A stretch of DNA of 64,000 nt, taken from assembly GCF_000196795.1 (NCBI RefSeq), contig NC_014259.1, forward strand, positions 1,178,001 to 1,242,000. Direction: 5' to 3'. How positions within the stretch are numbered: position 1 is the first letter of the stretch; every line of letters starts with the position of its first letter. Of this stretch, positions 8,323 through 16,075 are shown in pieces. A program made the position numbers and the translations under genes. The stretch is from Acinetobacter oleivorans DR1 (GTDB lineage Bacteria > Pseudomonadota > Gammaproteobacteria > Pseudomonadales > Moraxellaceae). Below the pieces are notes generated by a model. That model was not told the origin of the DNA. It saw only the letters and a list, made by a program, of their open reading frames with translations, and searched no databases.

Positions 8323-9393
8323 TTAGAAGCGGTAACCGACACCGGCGTAACCTAAAATTGGGTTAATTTCGATATCTGCTTTTGCATTGATTAATTCACC
8401 ATACTTAGCATCATTTACTGTAATCGTCGTATCTGTTTTTAAGTGAGCATAGGAAACAGAGCCAACGGCATACCATTTATCATTAAAGTCGTAGGTGAAA
8501 CCTAAAGTCGCTACAGGAGCAATAGCATCTGAAGCTTCAAGTTCTACTTTAGGATCTCCTGAGCTAGTTTTTCTTTCTAAAGCAGCACCTGCTTTACCAT
8601 CTTTAATATTCACAATCATATGACCAGCATTGACTAAATCTTTCTCAATTTCTGGATTCATTTCTAATTCACTGAAATAAGCGTACATGACCCCTAGTCC
8701 AACATAGGGTCTAAATTTATTTACACCAGTTTTGCCGAAGTGATATTGAAATTCAAATGCTGGCGTCCAAGCACGTGCTGAAGCGGCACTCCCATGTCCT
8801 TCAAGATCTGTAATGAAAAGATTATTTTCAAGTTCCATAGATCCAAGAATCCCACCAGCGGGTTTTGCTGTGGCTGAAAAAGGCGCATAAATTTTCCCTT
8901 TTCCTTGTAAGTCAACTTTAGGTGGAATCCCAGCTTTTAACTCTAATGAAAAATTATCTGTAAAAAAGTAATTACTCATCAATCCTAAGGTGGTGACATC
9001 ATCGGCTTCTAAACCTGTTTTGTCAGCGTCCCATTGACTTAGACCGCGCACCTCAGCTGTTCCGCTTAGCCAAGAAGGAATCGTATCTGTACCTAAACCA
9101 ATAACACCAATGAGCTGTTCAAGAACGACATTACTATTACTGTCTGAAATGTTGTCTTGAATTGTTTTAACTTTAATATCTCCGACTTTAGATTGCTCAT
9201 TTTCTTTAACAGAAGTATTAATTCTAAAAGGCTGAGCATTACCAGTCGGTTTAACATATAAAGGACCAGCAGAGACTGAAAAACGTTTGAAACCATCACC
9301 ATCCTTTAAACTAAAATATGGTGAAGCGGCGTTAGTGATTGTTGGCAGGGCAAAAAAGGCAGCTGTCATACAAAATAATGACTTTTTCATCAT
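8323..9393 (-). CDS. OmpW-family outer membrane protein
   Basis: Predicted eight-strand outer-membrane barrel of the OmpW/AlkL type, which passes small hydrophobic molecules. A signal peptide ends around residue 23 (MMKKSLFCMTAAFFALP...NAA). The C-terminus is LGYAGVGYRF, with the terminal Phe needed for BAM-dependent assembly. Blocks typical of the family are FRPYVGLGVMYAYFS and FTYDFNDKWYAVGSVSYAHL. At 356 residues it is much longer than E. coli OmpW (about 212); the extra length lies in residues 45-110 and around 215-275, probably extended loops. The start ATG follows GGAGT at 6 nt. It stands alone, so its substrate is unknown. Confidence 0.85.
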   Translation of the reverse strand: MMKKSLFCMTAAFFALPTITNAASPYFSLKDGDGFKRFSVSAGPLYVKPTGNAQPFRINTSVKENEQSKVGDIKVKTIQDNISDSNSNVVLEQLIGVIGLGTDTIPSWLSGTAEVRGLSQWDADKTGLEADDVTTLGLMSNYFFTDNFSLELKAGIPPKVDLQGKGKIYAPFSATAKPAGGILGSMELENNLFITDLEGHGSAASARAWTPAFEFQYHFGKTGVNKFRPYVGLGVMYAYFSELEMNPEIEKDLVNAGHMIVNIKDGKAGAALERKTSSGDPKVELEASDAIAPVATLGFTYDFNDKWYAVGSVSYAHLKTDTTITVNDAKYGELINAKADIEINPILGYAGVGYRF

Positions 9394-9555
9394 AAATGGA
9401 CTCCATGTCCGACATTTGTTTACTGATTTTTATTGAGCCAACCATACCGCGTTTTATTAAAATGATTGTTTATTAAAAATTAATAATTGTAATTTTTTTG
9501 AAATAATTGTTTATATTTGGCAATATTTGTTAATTTTAAATACATAATAAATAAT

Positions 9556-9580
9556 AAAAGGCTACATAAAGCAGCCTTTT
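9556..9580. terminator. bidirectional terminator between map and the OmpW-type gene
   Basis: Stem AAAAGGCT / AGCCTTTT with a 9-nt loop, 20 nt after the map stop codon on the minus strand. A and T tracts on either side suit termination in both directions. Confidence 0.75.
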
Positions 9581-9599
9581 ATTTAAGTTTGTTAAACTA

Positions 9600-10424
9600 T
9601 TAGTTGAAGCGAGATAAATCCTCTTCAGGGCGTGCAGTTAAAACTTCAATGCCTGTTTGAGTCACTAAAATAGTATGTTCATATTGAGCTGAAAGTTTAT
9701 GGTCTTTCGTTACAACAGTCCATTTATCGCCTAATAGTTTAGTTTGCCATACGCCAGCATTTACCATAGGTTCAATAGTAAAAGTCATACCAGCTTCCAG
9801 ACGCATACCTGTTCCAGCTTGACCATAATGTAATACTTGAGGTTCATCATGGAAAACGGTACCAATACCGTGGCCACAATATTCACGTACCACACTAAAA
9901 CGCTCTGATTCGACATATTTCTGGATCGCATGGCCAATATCACCTAAATATGAACCATCTTTAACAGTTGCCATTCCACGATACATCGCTTCTTGAGCAA
10001 CTTTACATAGACGATTGGCTAAAATAGACGTCTCACCACCGACGATATACATCATGTTTGTATCGCCGTGATAACCATCTTTAATCACAGTCACATCAAT
10101 ATTTAAAATATCGCCGTTTTTTAACGTTTTATTTTCAGAAGGAATGCCATGGCAGACAACATGGTTAACCGAAGTACAAATAGAGTGCTGAAAAGCAGGG
10201 CGTCCAGGAGCGCCACCATAGCCGACACAGGCAGGAATAGCATGTTGTACATTTTCAATGTGATTACGGCAAATGGTATCAAGTTCAAGTGTACTTACAC
10301 CCGCCTTGATATACGGCTTGATCATCTCTAGAACTTCAGCCGCCAGTCGTCCTGCAATGCGCATTTTTTCAATTTCATCTGGAGTTTTGATTAATCGACG
10401 TGGAGCTGTATAAGTACTGTTCAT
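9600..10424 (-). CDS. map: type I methionine aminopeptidase
   Basis: Removes the initiator Met from nascent proteins; a dinuclear metallopeptidase of the creatinase fold. The 274-residue length is normal for bacterial type I enzymes. Metal and active-site segments are visible: NIDVTVIKDGYHGDTN (two Asp ligands), YCGHGIGTVFHDEP (His ligand) and FTIEPMVN (Glu ligand), with a final Glu in QYEHTILVT. It is transcribed divergently from rpsB-tsf, a common arrangement in gamma-proteobacteria, and the two share a 210-bp promoter region. The ATG at 10424 has only a weak GAGA upstream. Confidence 0.95.
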   Translation of the reverse strand: MNSTYTAPRRLIKTPDEIEKMRIAGRLAAEVLEMIKPYIKAGVSTLELDTICRNHIENVQHAIPACVGYGGAPGRPAFQHSICTSVNHVVCHGIPSENKTLKNGDILNIDVTVIKDGYHGDTNMMYIVGGETSILANRLCKVAQEAMYRGMATVKDGSYLGDIGHAIQKYVESERFSVVREYCGHGIGTVFHDEPQVLHYGQAGTGMRLEAGMTFTIEPMVNAGVWQTKLLGDKWTVVTKDHKLSAQYEHTILVTQTGIEVLTARPEEDLSRFN

Positions 10425-10460
10425 GATCTCTAAAAACTTTTGGTAATTTACAAGTGTCTA

Positions 10461-10469
10461 TGGTATAAA
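10461..10469 (+). promoter_or_regulatory. extended -10 promoter element for rpsB-tsf
   Basis: TGGTATAAA is an extended -10 (TG-N-TATAAA) about 165 nt before the rpsB start. No good -35 lies 17 nt upstream, as is common when the extended -10 is strong. It would give a leader that includes the S2-type pseudoknot. Confidence 0.5.
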
Positions 10470-10539
10470 TAGCCGCCCATTTTATCAAATGCTTTTCGTG
10501 AATATCTTTTACGAACAAATTTGATAGGTGGAGTAAAAA

Positions 10540-10612
10540 ATCCGCACATATATCGTCACATTACTCTGGGTGCCTGTAAAAGGGTGGAGAATGCGGATAT
10601 ATGGAGGCCTAA
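10540..10612 (+). ncRNA. rpsB 5' leader pseudoknot, candidate S2 autoregulatory element
   Basis: A 7-bp stem forms between ATCCGCA (10540-10546) and TGCGGAT (10592-10598). Within its loop GCCT (10572-10575) can pair with AGGC (10605-10608) just 3' of the stem, making an H-type pseudoknot; GGGT next to GCCT can also pair with ACCC further on. The loop includes AAGGGTGGAGA. Leaders of rpsB mRNA (Rfam t44/rpsB family) bind S2 to repress translation in gamma-proteobacteria, so this is the likely equivalent; I could not compare it with the Rfam model. Confidence 0.65.
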
Positions 10613-10634
10613 CCCAACTTTTAAGGTAAAGAAA

Positions 10635-11387
10635 ATGGCAGATTACAACGTAAGCATGCGTGACCTTCTTCAAGCAGGCGCGCACTTTGGTCACCAAACT
10701 CGTTTCTGGAACCCAAAAATGCGTCAATACATTTTTGGCGCGCGTAACAAAATTCACATCATCAACCTTGAGCACACTGTTCCTGCGTTAAATGATGCTT
10801 TGAACTTCGCTAACCAATTAGCAAGCAAAAAGAACAAAGTTTTGTTCGTTGGTACAAAACGTGCTGCTTCTAACATCATCCGTGAACAAGCTCAACGCGC
10901 TGGTCAACCATATGTAGATCACCGTTGGTTAGGTGGTATGTTGACGAACTGGAAAACACTTCGCCAATCTATCAACCGTTTAAAAGATCTTCAAACTCAA
11001 TCTCAAGATGGTACTTTTGCTAAGCTTACTAAACGTGAAGCTTTAGAACGTGCTCGTGAGATGGAAAAACTTGAGCGTTCTTTAGGCGGCGTTAAAAACA
11101 TGGGTGGTTTACCTGACGCATTATTTGTAATCGACGTTGATCACGAAGCGATTGCAATCAAAGAAGCGAAGAACTTAGGTATTCCTGTTATCGGTATCGT
11201 TGATACAAACTCTAACCCAGACAACGTTGATTACGTTATTCCGGGTAACGACGATGCGATCCGTGCAGTAACTCTATATGCTTCAGCTATGGCTGACGCA
11301 ATTCTTGCTGGTAAAGAATACGCTCAATCTCAAGCGAACGCTCAAGCAAAAGGCGATGACGCTGCGAAAGACGCTTCTGAGGCTTAA
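10635..11387 (+). CDS. rpsB: 30S ribosomal protein S2
   Basis: Structural protein of the small ribosomal subunit, needed for S1 binding and initiation. The sequence begins MADYNVSMRDLLQAGAHFGH and continues with the conserved WNPKMRQYIFGARNKIHIINL and VDHRWLGGMLTNWKT; 250 residues is the normal length. An open frame extends upstream to a TTG at 10521, but that stretch is the structured leader, so I place the start at the ATG at 10635. It is followed by a hairpin and then tsf, the conserved rpsB-tsf pair. Expression is probably controlled by S2 itself through the leader. Confidence 0.97.
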   Translation: MADYNVSMRDLLQAGAHFGHQTRFWNPKMRQYIFGARNKIHIINLEHTVPALNDALNFANQLASKKNKVLFVGTKRAASNIIREQAQRAGQPYVDHRWLGGMLTNWKTLRQSINRLKDLQTQSQDGTFAKLTKREALERAREMEKLERSLGGVKNMGGLPDALFVIDVDHEAIAIKEAKNLGIPVIGIVDTNSNPDNVDYVIPGNDDAIRAVTLYASAMADAILAGKEYAQSQANAQAKGDDAAKDASEA

Positions 11388-11453
11388 TGCGTTTTGACGC
11401 AGGCTTGTCATTTTTGCGACATGTAATGGTGGCAAATTAAGCGTCGAGAGTGC

Positions 11454-11484
11454 AAACGGCCCAGAGTTTCTTTGGGCCGTTTTT
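11454..11484 (+). terminator. rpsB-tsf intergenic terminator
   Basis: Stem AAACGGCCCA / TGGGCCGTTT with a 9-nt loop followed by Ts, 67 nt after rpsB. It likely terminates part of the transcripts so that S2 and EF-Ts are made in different amounts. Confidence 0.8.
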
Positions 11485-11524
11485 GTTGAAAAGATTTATT
11501 TTCTACCGATTTTAGGAGATCAAC

Positions 11525-12400
11525 ATGACTGCAATTACTGCAAGCATGGTAAAAGAATTACGTGACCGTACTGGTCTTGCAATGATGGAATGCAAAAAAG
11601 CATTAACAGAAGCGAACGGTGACATCGAGCTTGCTATTGATAACCTTCGTAAATCTGGTCAAGCTAAAGCTGCTAAAAAAGCTGGTAACATTGCTGCTGA
11701 CGGTGCAATCACAATCGTTCAAGAAGGCAACAAAGCAATTCTAGTTGAAGTTAACTGTCAAACTGACTTCGTTGCTAAAGACGAAAACTTCTCTAACTTC
11801 TCTAAAGCTGTTGCTACTGCTGCTTTAGCTGCTGGTGAAACTGATGCTGCTAAAATCGCTGAATTAAAATTAGCAGACGGTCAAACAGTTGAAGAAGCTC
11901 GTATTGCGCTTGTTCAAAAAATCGGTGAAAACATCCAAGTTCGTCGTGCGAAAATCGTTGAAGGCGAAAACTTGGCTATCTACAAACACGGTTTAAAAAT
12001 CGGTGTTGTAGTTTCTTATACTGGTGACGCTGATACTGGTAAAGGTATTGCAATGCACGTTGCTGCATTCAACCCAGTAGCTGTAAATGCTGAAGCTGTT
12101 CCTGCTGACCTTATCGCTAAAGAAAAAGAAATTGCTGAAGCGAAAGCGTTAGAATCTGGTAAGCCAGCTAACATCGTTGAGAAAATGGTAACTGGTTCAG
12201 TTGATAAATACTTGAACGAAGTTGCTCTTGATCGTCAAATGTACGTAATTGACAACGACAAAAAAGTTGCTGATGTATTAAAAGCAACTGGTACTACTGT
12301 TGCTAACTTCGTACGTTTCGAAGTTGGTGAAGGTATTGAGAAAAAAGCAGAAATGAGCTTCGCTGAAGAAGTTGCTGCTGCTCAAGCTGCTGCGAAGTAA
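11525..12400 (+). CDS. tsf: elongation factor Ts
   Basis: Guanine nucleotide exchange factor that regenerates EF-Tu-GTP. The N-terminal UBA-like domain includes VKELRDRTGLAMMECKKALTEANGD, and the EF-Tu contact motif follows as VEVNCQTDFVAKD (TDFV conserved). The two core subdomains fill the rest; 291 residues is typical. The ATG follows TAGGAGA at 6-7 nt. The gene ends in an Ala-rich tail and a strong terminator. Confidence 0.97.
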   Translation: MTAITASMVKELRDRTGLAMMECKKALTEANGDIELAIDNLRKSGQAKAAKKAGNIAADGAITIVQEGNKAILVEVNCQTDFVAKDENFSNFSKAVATAALAAGETDAAKIAELKLADGQTVEEARIALVQKIGENIQVRRAKIVEGENLAIYKHGLKIGVVVSYTGDADTGKGIAMHVAAFNPVAVNAEAVPADLIAKEKEIAEAKALESGKPANIVEKMVTGSVDKYLNEVALDRQMYVIDNDKKVADVLKATGTTVANFVRFEVGEGIEKKAEMSFAEEVAAAQAAAK

Positions 12401-12413
12401 TTTGTATCACAAT

Positions 12414-12440
12414 AAAAAAAGCCCCATTGGGGCTTTTTTT
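12414..12440 (+). terminator. terminator after tsf
   Basis: GCCCC-att-GGGGC stem between an A7 tract and a T7 tract, 20 nt after the tsf stop; a textbook rho-independent terminator. Confidence 0.92.
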
Positions 12441-12465
12441 ATCTCAGTTAAATTAAGGGTAGACA

Positions 12466-12951
12466 ATGACAAATAAAAAAAATCTCAGTATTGGTGGTGT
12501 CATAATTTTATTGATTGCTGCATATTTTGGTCTGGATTTATCTGGGCATAAGCAAAATCAATCGCCATCATCAGTCATGCCCGAAGCTCAGCATACTGAA
12601 ACTACACTTTCAAATAATGGGGCGGATACAATAAAAGCTGCTTATGAGCAGAGACAAAGTAATGTTCAAGTGCAGGGAAGTGGCCGAGTAAAAGCAATTT
12701 TAAGAGATGACAATGATGGGTCGAGACACCAGAAATTTATTCTTGTACTAAAAAATGGCCTTTCAATTTTAGTCGCACATAATATTGATTTAGCACCTAA
12801 AATTCCTAATTTGAAAAAAGGTGAGGTCGTAGATTTTTATGGTGAATATGAATATAACCCAAAAGGTGGTGTATTGCACTGGACTCATCGTGATCCACAA
12901 AATCGTCATGAAAGCGGTTGGCTCAAACATGATGGGCAAATCTACCAATAA
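12466..12951 (+). CDS. DUF3465 family exported/membrane-anchored protein
   Basis: 161 residues. Residues 9-24 form a hydrophobic N-terminal anchor or uncleaved signal, followed by a polar linker to about residue 50. The rest is a compact beta-rich domain containing VQGSGRVKAILRDDNDGSRHQKFIL and GEVVDFYGEYEYN, ending in HWTHRDPQNRHESGWL, which I recognise as the conserved end of DUF3465. The function of this family is not known. The beta-rich domain with a basic His/Arg cluster might bind nucleic acid or polysaccharide, but that is a guess. It is probably monocistronic, lying between the tsf terminator and the AraC regulator. Confidence 0.75.
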   Translation: MTNKKNLSIGGVIILLIAAYFGLDLSGHKQNQSPSSVMPEAQHTETTLSNNGADTIKAAYEQRQSNVQVQGSGRVKAILRDDNDGSRHQKFILVLKNGLSILVAHNIDLAPKIPNLKKGEVVDFYGEYEYNPKGGVLHWTHRDPQNRHESGWLKHDGQIYQ

Positions 12952-12986
12952 AGCCGAATAAACAAATAAAGAGATTGTTTTTATAG

Positions 12987-12999
12987 AGCAATTTTATTC
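12987..12999 (+). promoter_or_regulatory. candidate AraC-regulator site upstream of its own gene
   Basis: The 13-mer AGCAATTTTATTC lies 69 nt before the regulator's ATG. The identical 13-mer lies 73 nt before azlC. A shared site at matched distance suggests the regulator controls both units. Confidence 0.5.
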
Positions 13000-13055
13000 T
13001 ATTCAGTTTCTTAAAACATGCTATGGTTTTTTTATTGAATAGATGAGACGTATTT

Positions 13056-13880
13056 ATGCAGCGGGAGCAAGCCGATTATCTGCATGTGCGAGAGCTGGGC
13101 GGTTTAGAGTTACTAAAAGCACATTATCACCAAACACAATTTTCGAAGCATACTCATGAAGGGTACTGTATTGGTGTGATTGAAGAGGGAGCACAGTCTT
13201 TTTTTAGGACAGGCCAGCTGCATGTAGCTCCTAAAGGCGACATTATTTTAGTAAACGCTGACGAAATTCATACGGGTTCATCTGCGGTAGAGTCAGGTTG
13301 GCGATATCGGGCAATTTATCCTACACCTGAAATGTTGGCAGAAGTCAGCCAAGATTTTTTTGAAAATTCACGTGGGGCGCCATGGTTTCCTCAAGCTGTC
13401 ATTCGTGACTTGGGTTTGGCTCAACAACTATGTTTACTCTTTGATTTATTAGAACAAAAAGATAATTTTTTACTTAAAGAAACGATGTATTTATCGACTT
13501 TAGCCTGTTTAATGAAGCGACATGGTCAATCAAATCATACTTTTTGTGAGTTGCCTGAAGCATATTCAAAAATATTAAGAGTTAAAGAATTACTGGTAGA
13601 AATGCCTGAAACAAACTTTTCTTTGCAAGATCTGGCTGACATGGTGGGTCTAAGTGCATGGCATTTCTTAAGACAATTTAAAAAATATGTGGGCTTGCCA
13701 CCTCATGCTTGGCTTGTTCAAGCACGCTTACAAAAAGCAAGACAATTATTAAAACAGGGTGACCAAATTGCGATGGTGGCACAGCAATGTGGTTTTTCTG
13801 ATCAAAGCCATTTTAATCGTCACTTTAAAAAAGCAATGGGAGTGACGCCTACTCAATATGTAGCTAGCCTAAATAACTAG
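13056..13880 (+). CDS. AraC family transcriptional regulator
   Basis: 274 residues. The N-terminal half is an AraC-type cupin (HYHQTQFSKHTHEGYCIGVIEEG, then GDIILVNADEIHTG), the effector-binding domain. The C-terminal 100 residues hold two helix-turn-helix motifs, FSLQDLADMVGLSAWHFLRQFKKYVG and IAMVAQQCGFSDQSHFNRHFKKAMGVTP, the classic AraC signature. It sits directly upstream of azlCD on the same strand, as AraC regulators of this type often do, and the 13-mer repeat supports control of azlCD. The ligand is probably an amino acid, by context only. Confidence 0.9.
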   Translation: MQREQADYLHVRELGGLELLKAHYHQTQFSKHTHEGYCIGVIEEGAQSFFRTGQLHVAPKGDIILVNADEIHTGSSAVESGWRYRAIYPTPEMLAEVSQDFFENSRGAPWFPQAVIRDLGLAQQLCLLFDLLEQKDNFLLKETMYLSTLACLMKRHGQSNHTFCELPEAYSKILRVKELLVEMPETNFSLQDLADMVGLSAWHFLRQFKKYVGLPPHAWLVQARLQKARQLLKQGDQIAMVAQQCGFSDQSHFNRHFKKAMGVTPTQYVASLNN

Positions 13881-13900
13881 ATTATTAAAAATTTATTTAC

Positions 13901-13913
13901 AGCAATTTTATTC
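13901..13913 (+). promoter_or_regulatory. candidate AraC-regulator site upstream of azlCD
   Basis: Second copy of AGCAATTTTATTC, 73 nt before the azlC start and 20 nt after the regulator's stop codon. See the copy at 12987-12999. Confidence 0.5.
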
Positions 13914-13973
13914 AATATAAATCAACTCTCATTACGCATTTTATAGAGAGATCTTTTATCTTGGATTTTATAT

Positions 13974-14690
13974 ATGAATATTCAGCTTCATCAGTTGGTG
14001 AGGTTTCCAAAAAATAAGCCATCCTATCTTTTTTTACGTGGTGCAATGGATATTTTGCCCTTGTCAATTTCTGTTATTCCCTGGGCAATTTTGGCAGGCT
14101 CTATGGCAATTCATGCAGGTTTATCTTTTTATAAAGCCCTTGCTATGTCGGGAATTGTTTTTGCTGGAGCAGCTCAATTAGTTAGTTTAAGCATGGTAAT
14201 AGAAGGGGCATCTACTTTTACAATTTATGTGACGATTTTCTTTTTAACGGCTCAGCATTTTATTTATGCATTAACTTTAAGAAATGACATTTCTGCTTTG
14301 TCTCTATCGAAACGGTTAAGTTTAGGTTTTTTATTAACGGATGAATTATTTGCGGTGTGTGCATCTGGTGAAAAAAGACAGCCAGAATATCTGTTAGGTG
14401 CAGGTCTGTCTTTTTATTTATTCTGGGTAGTTTTTAGCTTGGTTGGAATACTTTTGGCAACAGTGATTCCAGATCTACTAAATTATCATTTAGATTTTTC
14501 AATTGTGGCTATTTTTATTGCCATGATAGTGCCGCTATGTAAGGGAATGCCTGTAATTGCTGGTGTGCTAATGACTTGTTTAAGCGGATTTTTCTTTAAA
14601 TTTTATCAAGTTGAAGGGGCAATTTTACTTTCAGGATTAATCGGGATGTTGGTTGCTGTGTTAACTGAAAAAATAGGTAAGGAGCAATAA
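13974..14690 (+). CDS. azlC: AzlC family amino acid exporter, large subunit
   Basis: Integral membrane protein of 238 residues with about six to eight hydrophobic segments, matching the AzlC/YgaZ family that, with a small AzlD/YgaH partner, exports branched-chain amino acids or analogues. Family features seen are the opening GAMDILPLSISVIPWAILAGSMA and GIVFAGAAQLVSLSM, with LLTDELFAV in the middle. The stop is one base before the start of azlD, so the two are co-translated. Expression is probably set by the AraC regulator upstream. Confidence 0.9.
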   Translation: MNIQLHQLVRFPKNKPSYLFLRGAMDILPLSISVIPWAILAGSMAIHAGLSFYKALAMSGIVFAGAAQLVSLSMVIEGASTFTIYVTIFFLTAQHFIYALTLRNDISALSLSKRLSLGFLLTDELFAVCASGEKRQPEYLLGAGLSFYLFWVVFSLVGILLATVIPDLLNYHLDFSIVAIFIAMIVPLCKGMPVIAGVLMTCLSGFFFKFYQVEGAILLSGLIGMLVAVLTEKIGKEQ

Positions 14691-14691
14691 T

Positions 14692-15009
14692 ATGTCTTGG
14701 TTTATGATTTTAGGTTTGGCAGCAATCGTCTTTTTTAATCGTTATTATTTTTTAGAACCCACTGTTAAAATTAAATTGCCGCTTATTATGAATAAGATGC
14801 TTAATTATTCTGCACCTTGTTTATTAACCGCAATTTGTATTCCAGTTGTTTTTTTTGATGGCGATAATTTAAAAGGAATTATTGATAATCCTTATATTTA
14901 TGCAGCAATCTTTTGTATTGTGATTGCCCTTTATCTGAAGAAAGTACTTTTAAGTGTTATTGCTAGTTTGGTTTTTTTCTATTTTATAAATTTTCTAATA
15001 AATTACTAA
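14692..15009 (+). CDS. azlD: AzlD family amino acid exporter, small subunit
   Basis: 105-residue, very hydrophobic protein with about four predicted spans, the length and profile of AzlD/YgaH. The central SAPCLLTAICIPVVFF matches the family's conserved proline-containing segment. It starts one base after azlC, a tight translational arrangement, and is the last gene of the unit. It forms the two-component exporter with AzlC. Confidence 0.88.
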   Translation: MSWFMILGLAAIVFFNRYYFLEPTVKIKLPLIMNKMLNYSAPCLLTAICIPVVFFDGDNLKGIIDNPYIYAAIFCIVIALYLKKVLLSVIASLVFFYFINFLINY

Positions 15010-15015
15010 AATGTA

Positions 15016-15042
15016 AAAGCTGAATCGAGATGATCCAGCTTT
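15016..15042. terminator. weak bidirectional terminator between azlD and the DUF962 gene
   Basis: Imperfect stem AAAGCTGaATC / GATcCAGCTTT with a short loop between two convergent genes. Confidence 0.5.
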
Positions 15043-15052
15043 AATTCAACAA

Positions 15053-15502
15053 TTAGGATATTGCGTGTTTTTGTCTACTTTTCCATTTAGGTAAGATTTT
15101 TCCTAGATAGGCATCCATGCACCAGACGGGGCCAATGAGTAAAAATTGTAAATCTTTAAAGAACGATGGCTTTTTGCCCTCAATTTTATGGCCATAGAAC
15201 TGTCCGATCCAAGCAATCACAAAAATAGCAATATAAAATCCTACTCCTACAGGTAGGGTGTAAATGAGCCATGCCATAACAACAAGTAAAGCTGCCATTG
15301 CAACAGCAAGTACAAGATCTAAACGAGCATAAAATACTAAAGTGAGTACAAGTAATAGAGCAGTGAGCAAGGTGCTGAAATGGGCAATGATTCCAATAAT
15401 AGAAAATAAAATGGCAGGAACGCAGAGCCAGTGAATTTGTTTATTGGTTGGGTTTTGATGGCTTTCGCTATATTCGTCAAACCATTCTGTAACGGATTTC
15501 AT
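15053..15502 (-). CDS. DUF962/Mpo1-like integral membrane protein
   Basis: 149 residues with four to five hydrophobic segments. The start SVTEWFDEYSESHQNPTNKQIHWLCVP is characteristic of DUF962, the family of yeast Mpo1, a fatty acid alpha-dioxygenase; the His residues of SESH, IHW and GHK would be the metal ligands. The bacterial members are little studied, so a role in lipid oxidation is inference from the family. A GTG at 15511 is in frame but lies only 2 nt from GGAG; the ATG at 15502 has 11-nt spacing and is preferred. Confidence 0.8.
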   Translation of the reverse strand: MKSVTEWFDEYSESHQNPTNKQIHWLCVPAILFSIIGIIAHFSTLLTALLLVLTLVFYARLDLVLAVAMAALLVVMAWLIYTLPVGVGFYIAIFVIAWIGQFYGHKIEGKKPSFFKDLQFLLIGPVWCMDAYLGKILPKWKSRQKHAIS

Positions 15503-16021
15503 TAATGGCACGCTCCTTGTTTTAACTTTGATTTCTTTTTTCTGGATGTATTTTAGCCTGTTCTGGGGAAATTCGACAAGAAACCAACACTATTCAACTA
15601 TAGCGACTTGGCAGTAAAAACTGAGGAAGGGGTAGAAGAAAAAAATAATGTGGCGCTGATTGAAAAAAGAGTCAATTCGAACTCAAAAAAAGGGTGCAAT
15701 ATTTCATAATATTTTTTCTGTGTTGCTCAATGATGAAAACACCAAAAAAAGTGTAATTTTGAGATGGGTGGGAAAATTGTGTGAAAAAGCTCTATTCATC
15801 TACTCTAAAAACGCCATAAATAGCCCTTATTTTAGAAAAATGGTACTAGGGTAGCGCAAATTTATTAAAGTCGCTCTAAGCGCAATTTAGAAGCGAAATA
15901 GACTTTGATAAAATAAATGCAATTTTTTGTTCGAAAAATAATCAAATCTGGGGTTGGAGAAGGGTTAAAAAAGATAATTTTTTTACCCTAAGCTAGGAAT
16001 TATTTTCATAGTTTAAAACAT
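15503..16021. other. gene-poor 520-bp stretch between DUF962 gene and rlpA terminator
   Basis: No supported gene. One 64-codon frame (15660-15854, TTG start) lacks a ribosome binding site and has no recognisable domain. The stretch carries several short A-tracts, an imperfect repeat of AGCGCAATTTA (near 15853 and 15879), and nothing with tRNA or known RNA structure. A small RNA is possible but not supported. Confidence 0.45.
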
Positions 16022-16054
16022 AAAAAAGCCGCAGAAAAAATTGCGGCTTTTTAC
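16022..16054 (-). terminator. terminator after rlpA
   Basis: Stem AAAAAAGCCGCA / TGCGGCTTTTT with an A-rich loop, about 22 nt past the rlpA stop, T-run on the minus strand. Confidence 0.85.
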
Positions 16055-16075
16055 ATGAGCTCTAGAGTCTATAAC

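Noticed and set aside
15660..15854. 64-codon open frame on the plus strand
   Set aside because: TTG start, no Shine-Dalgarno, low-complexity composition and no recognisable domain.
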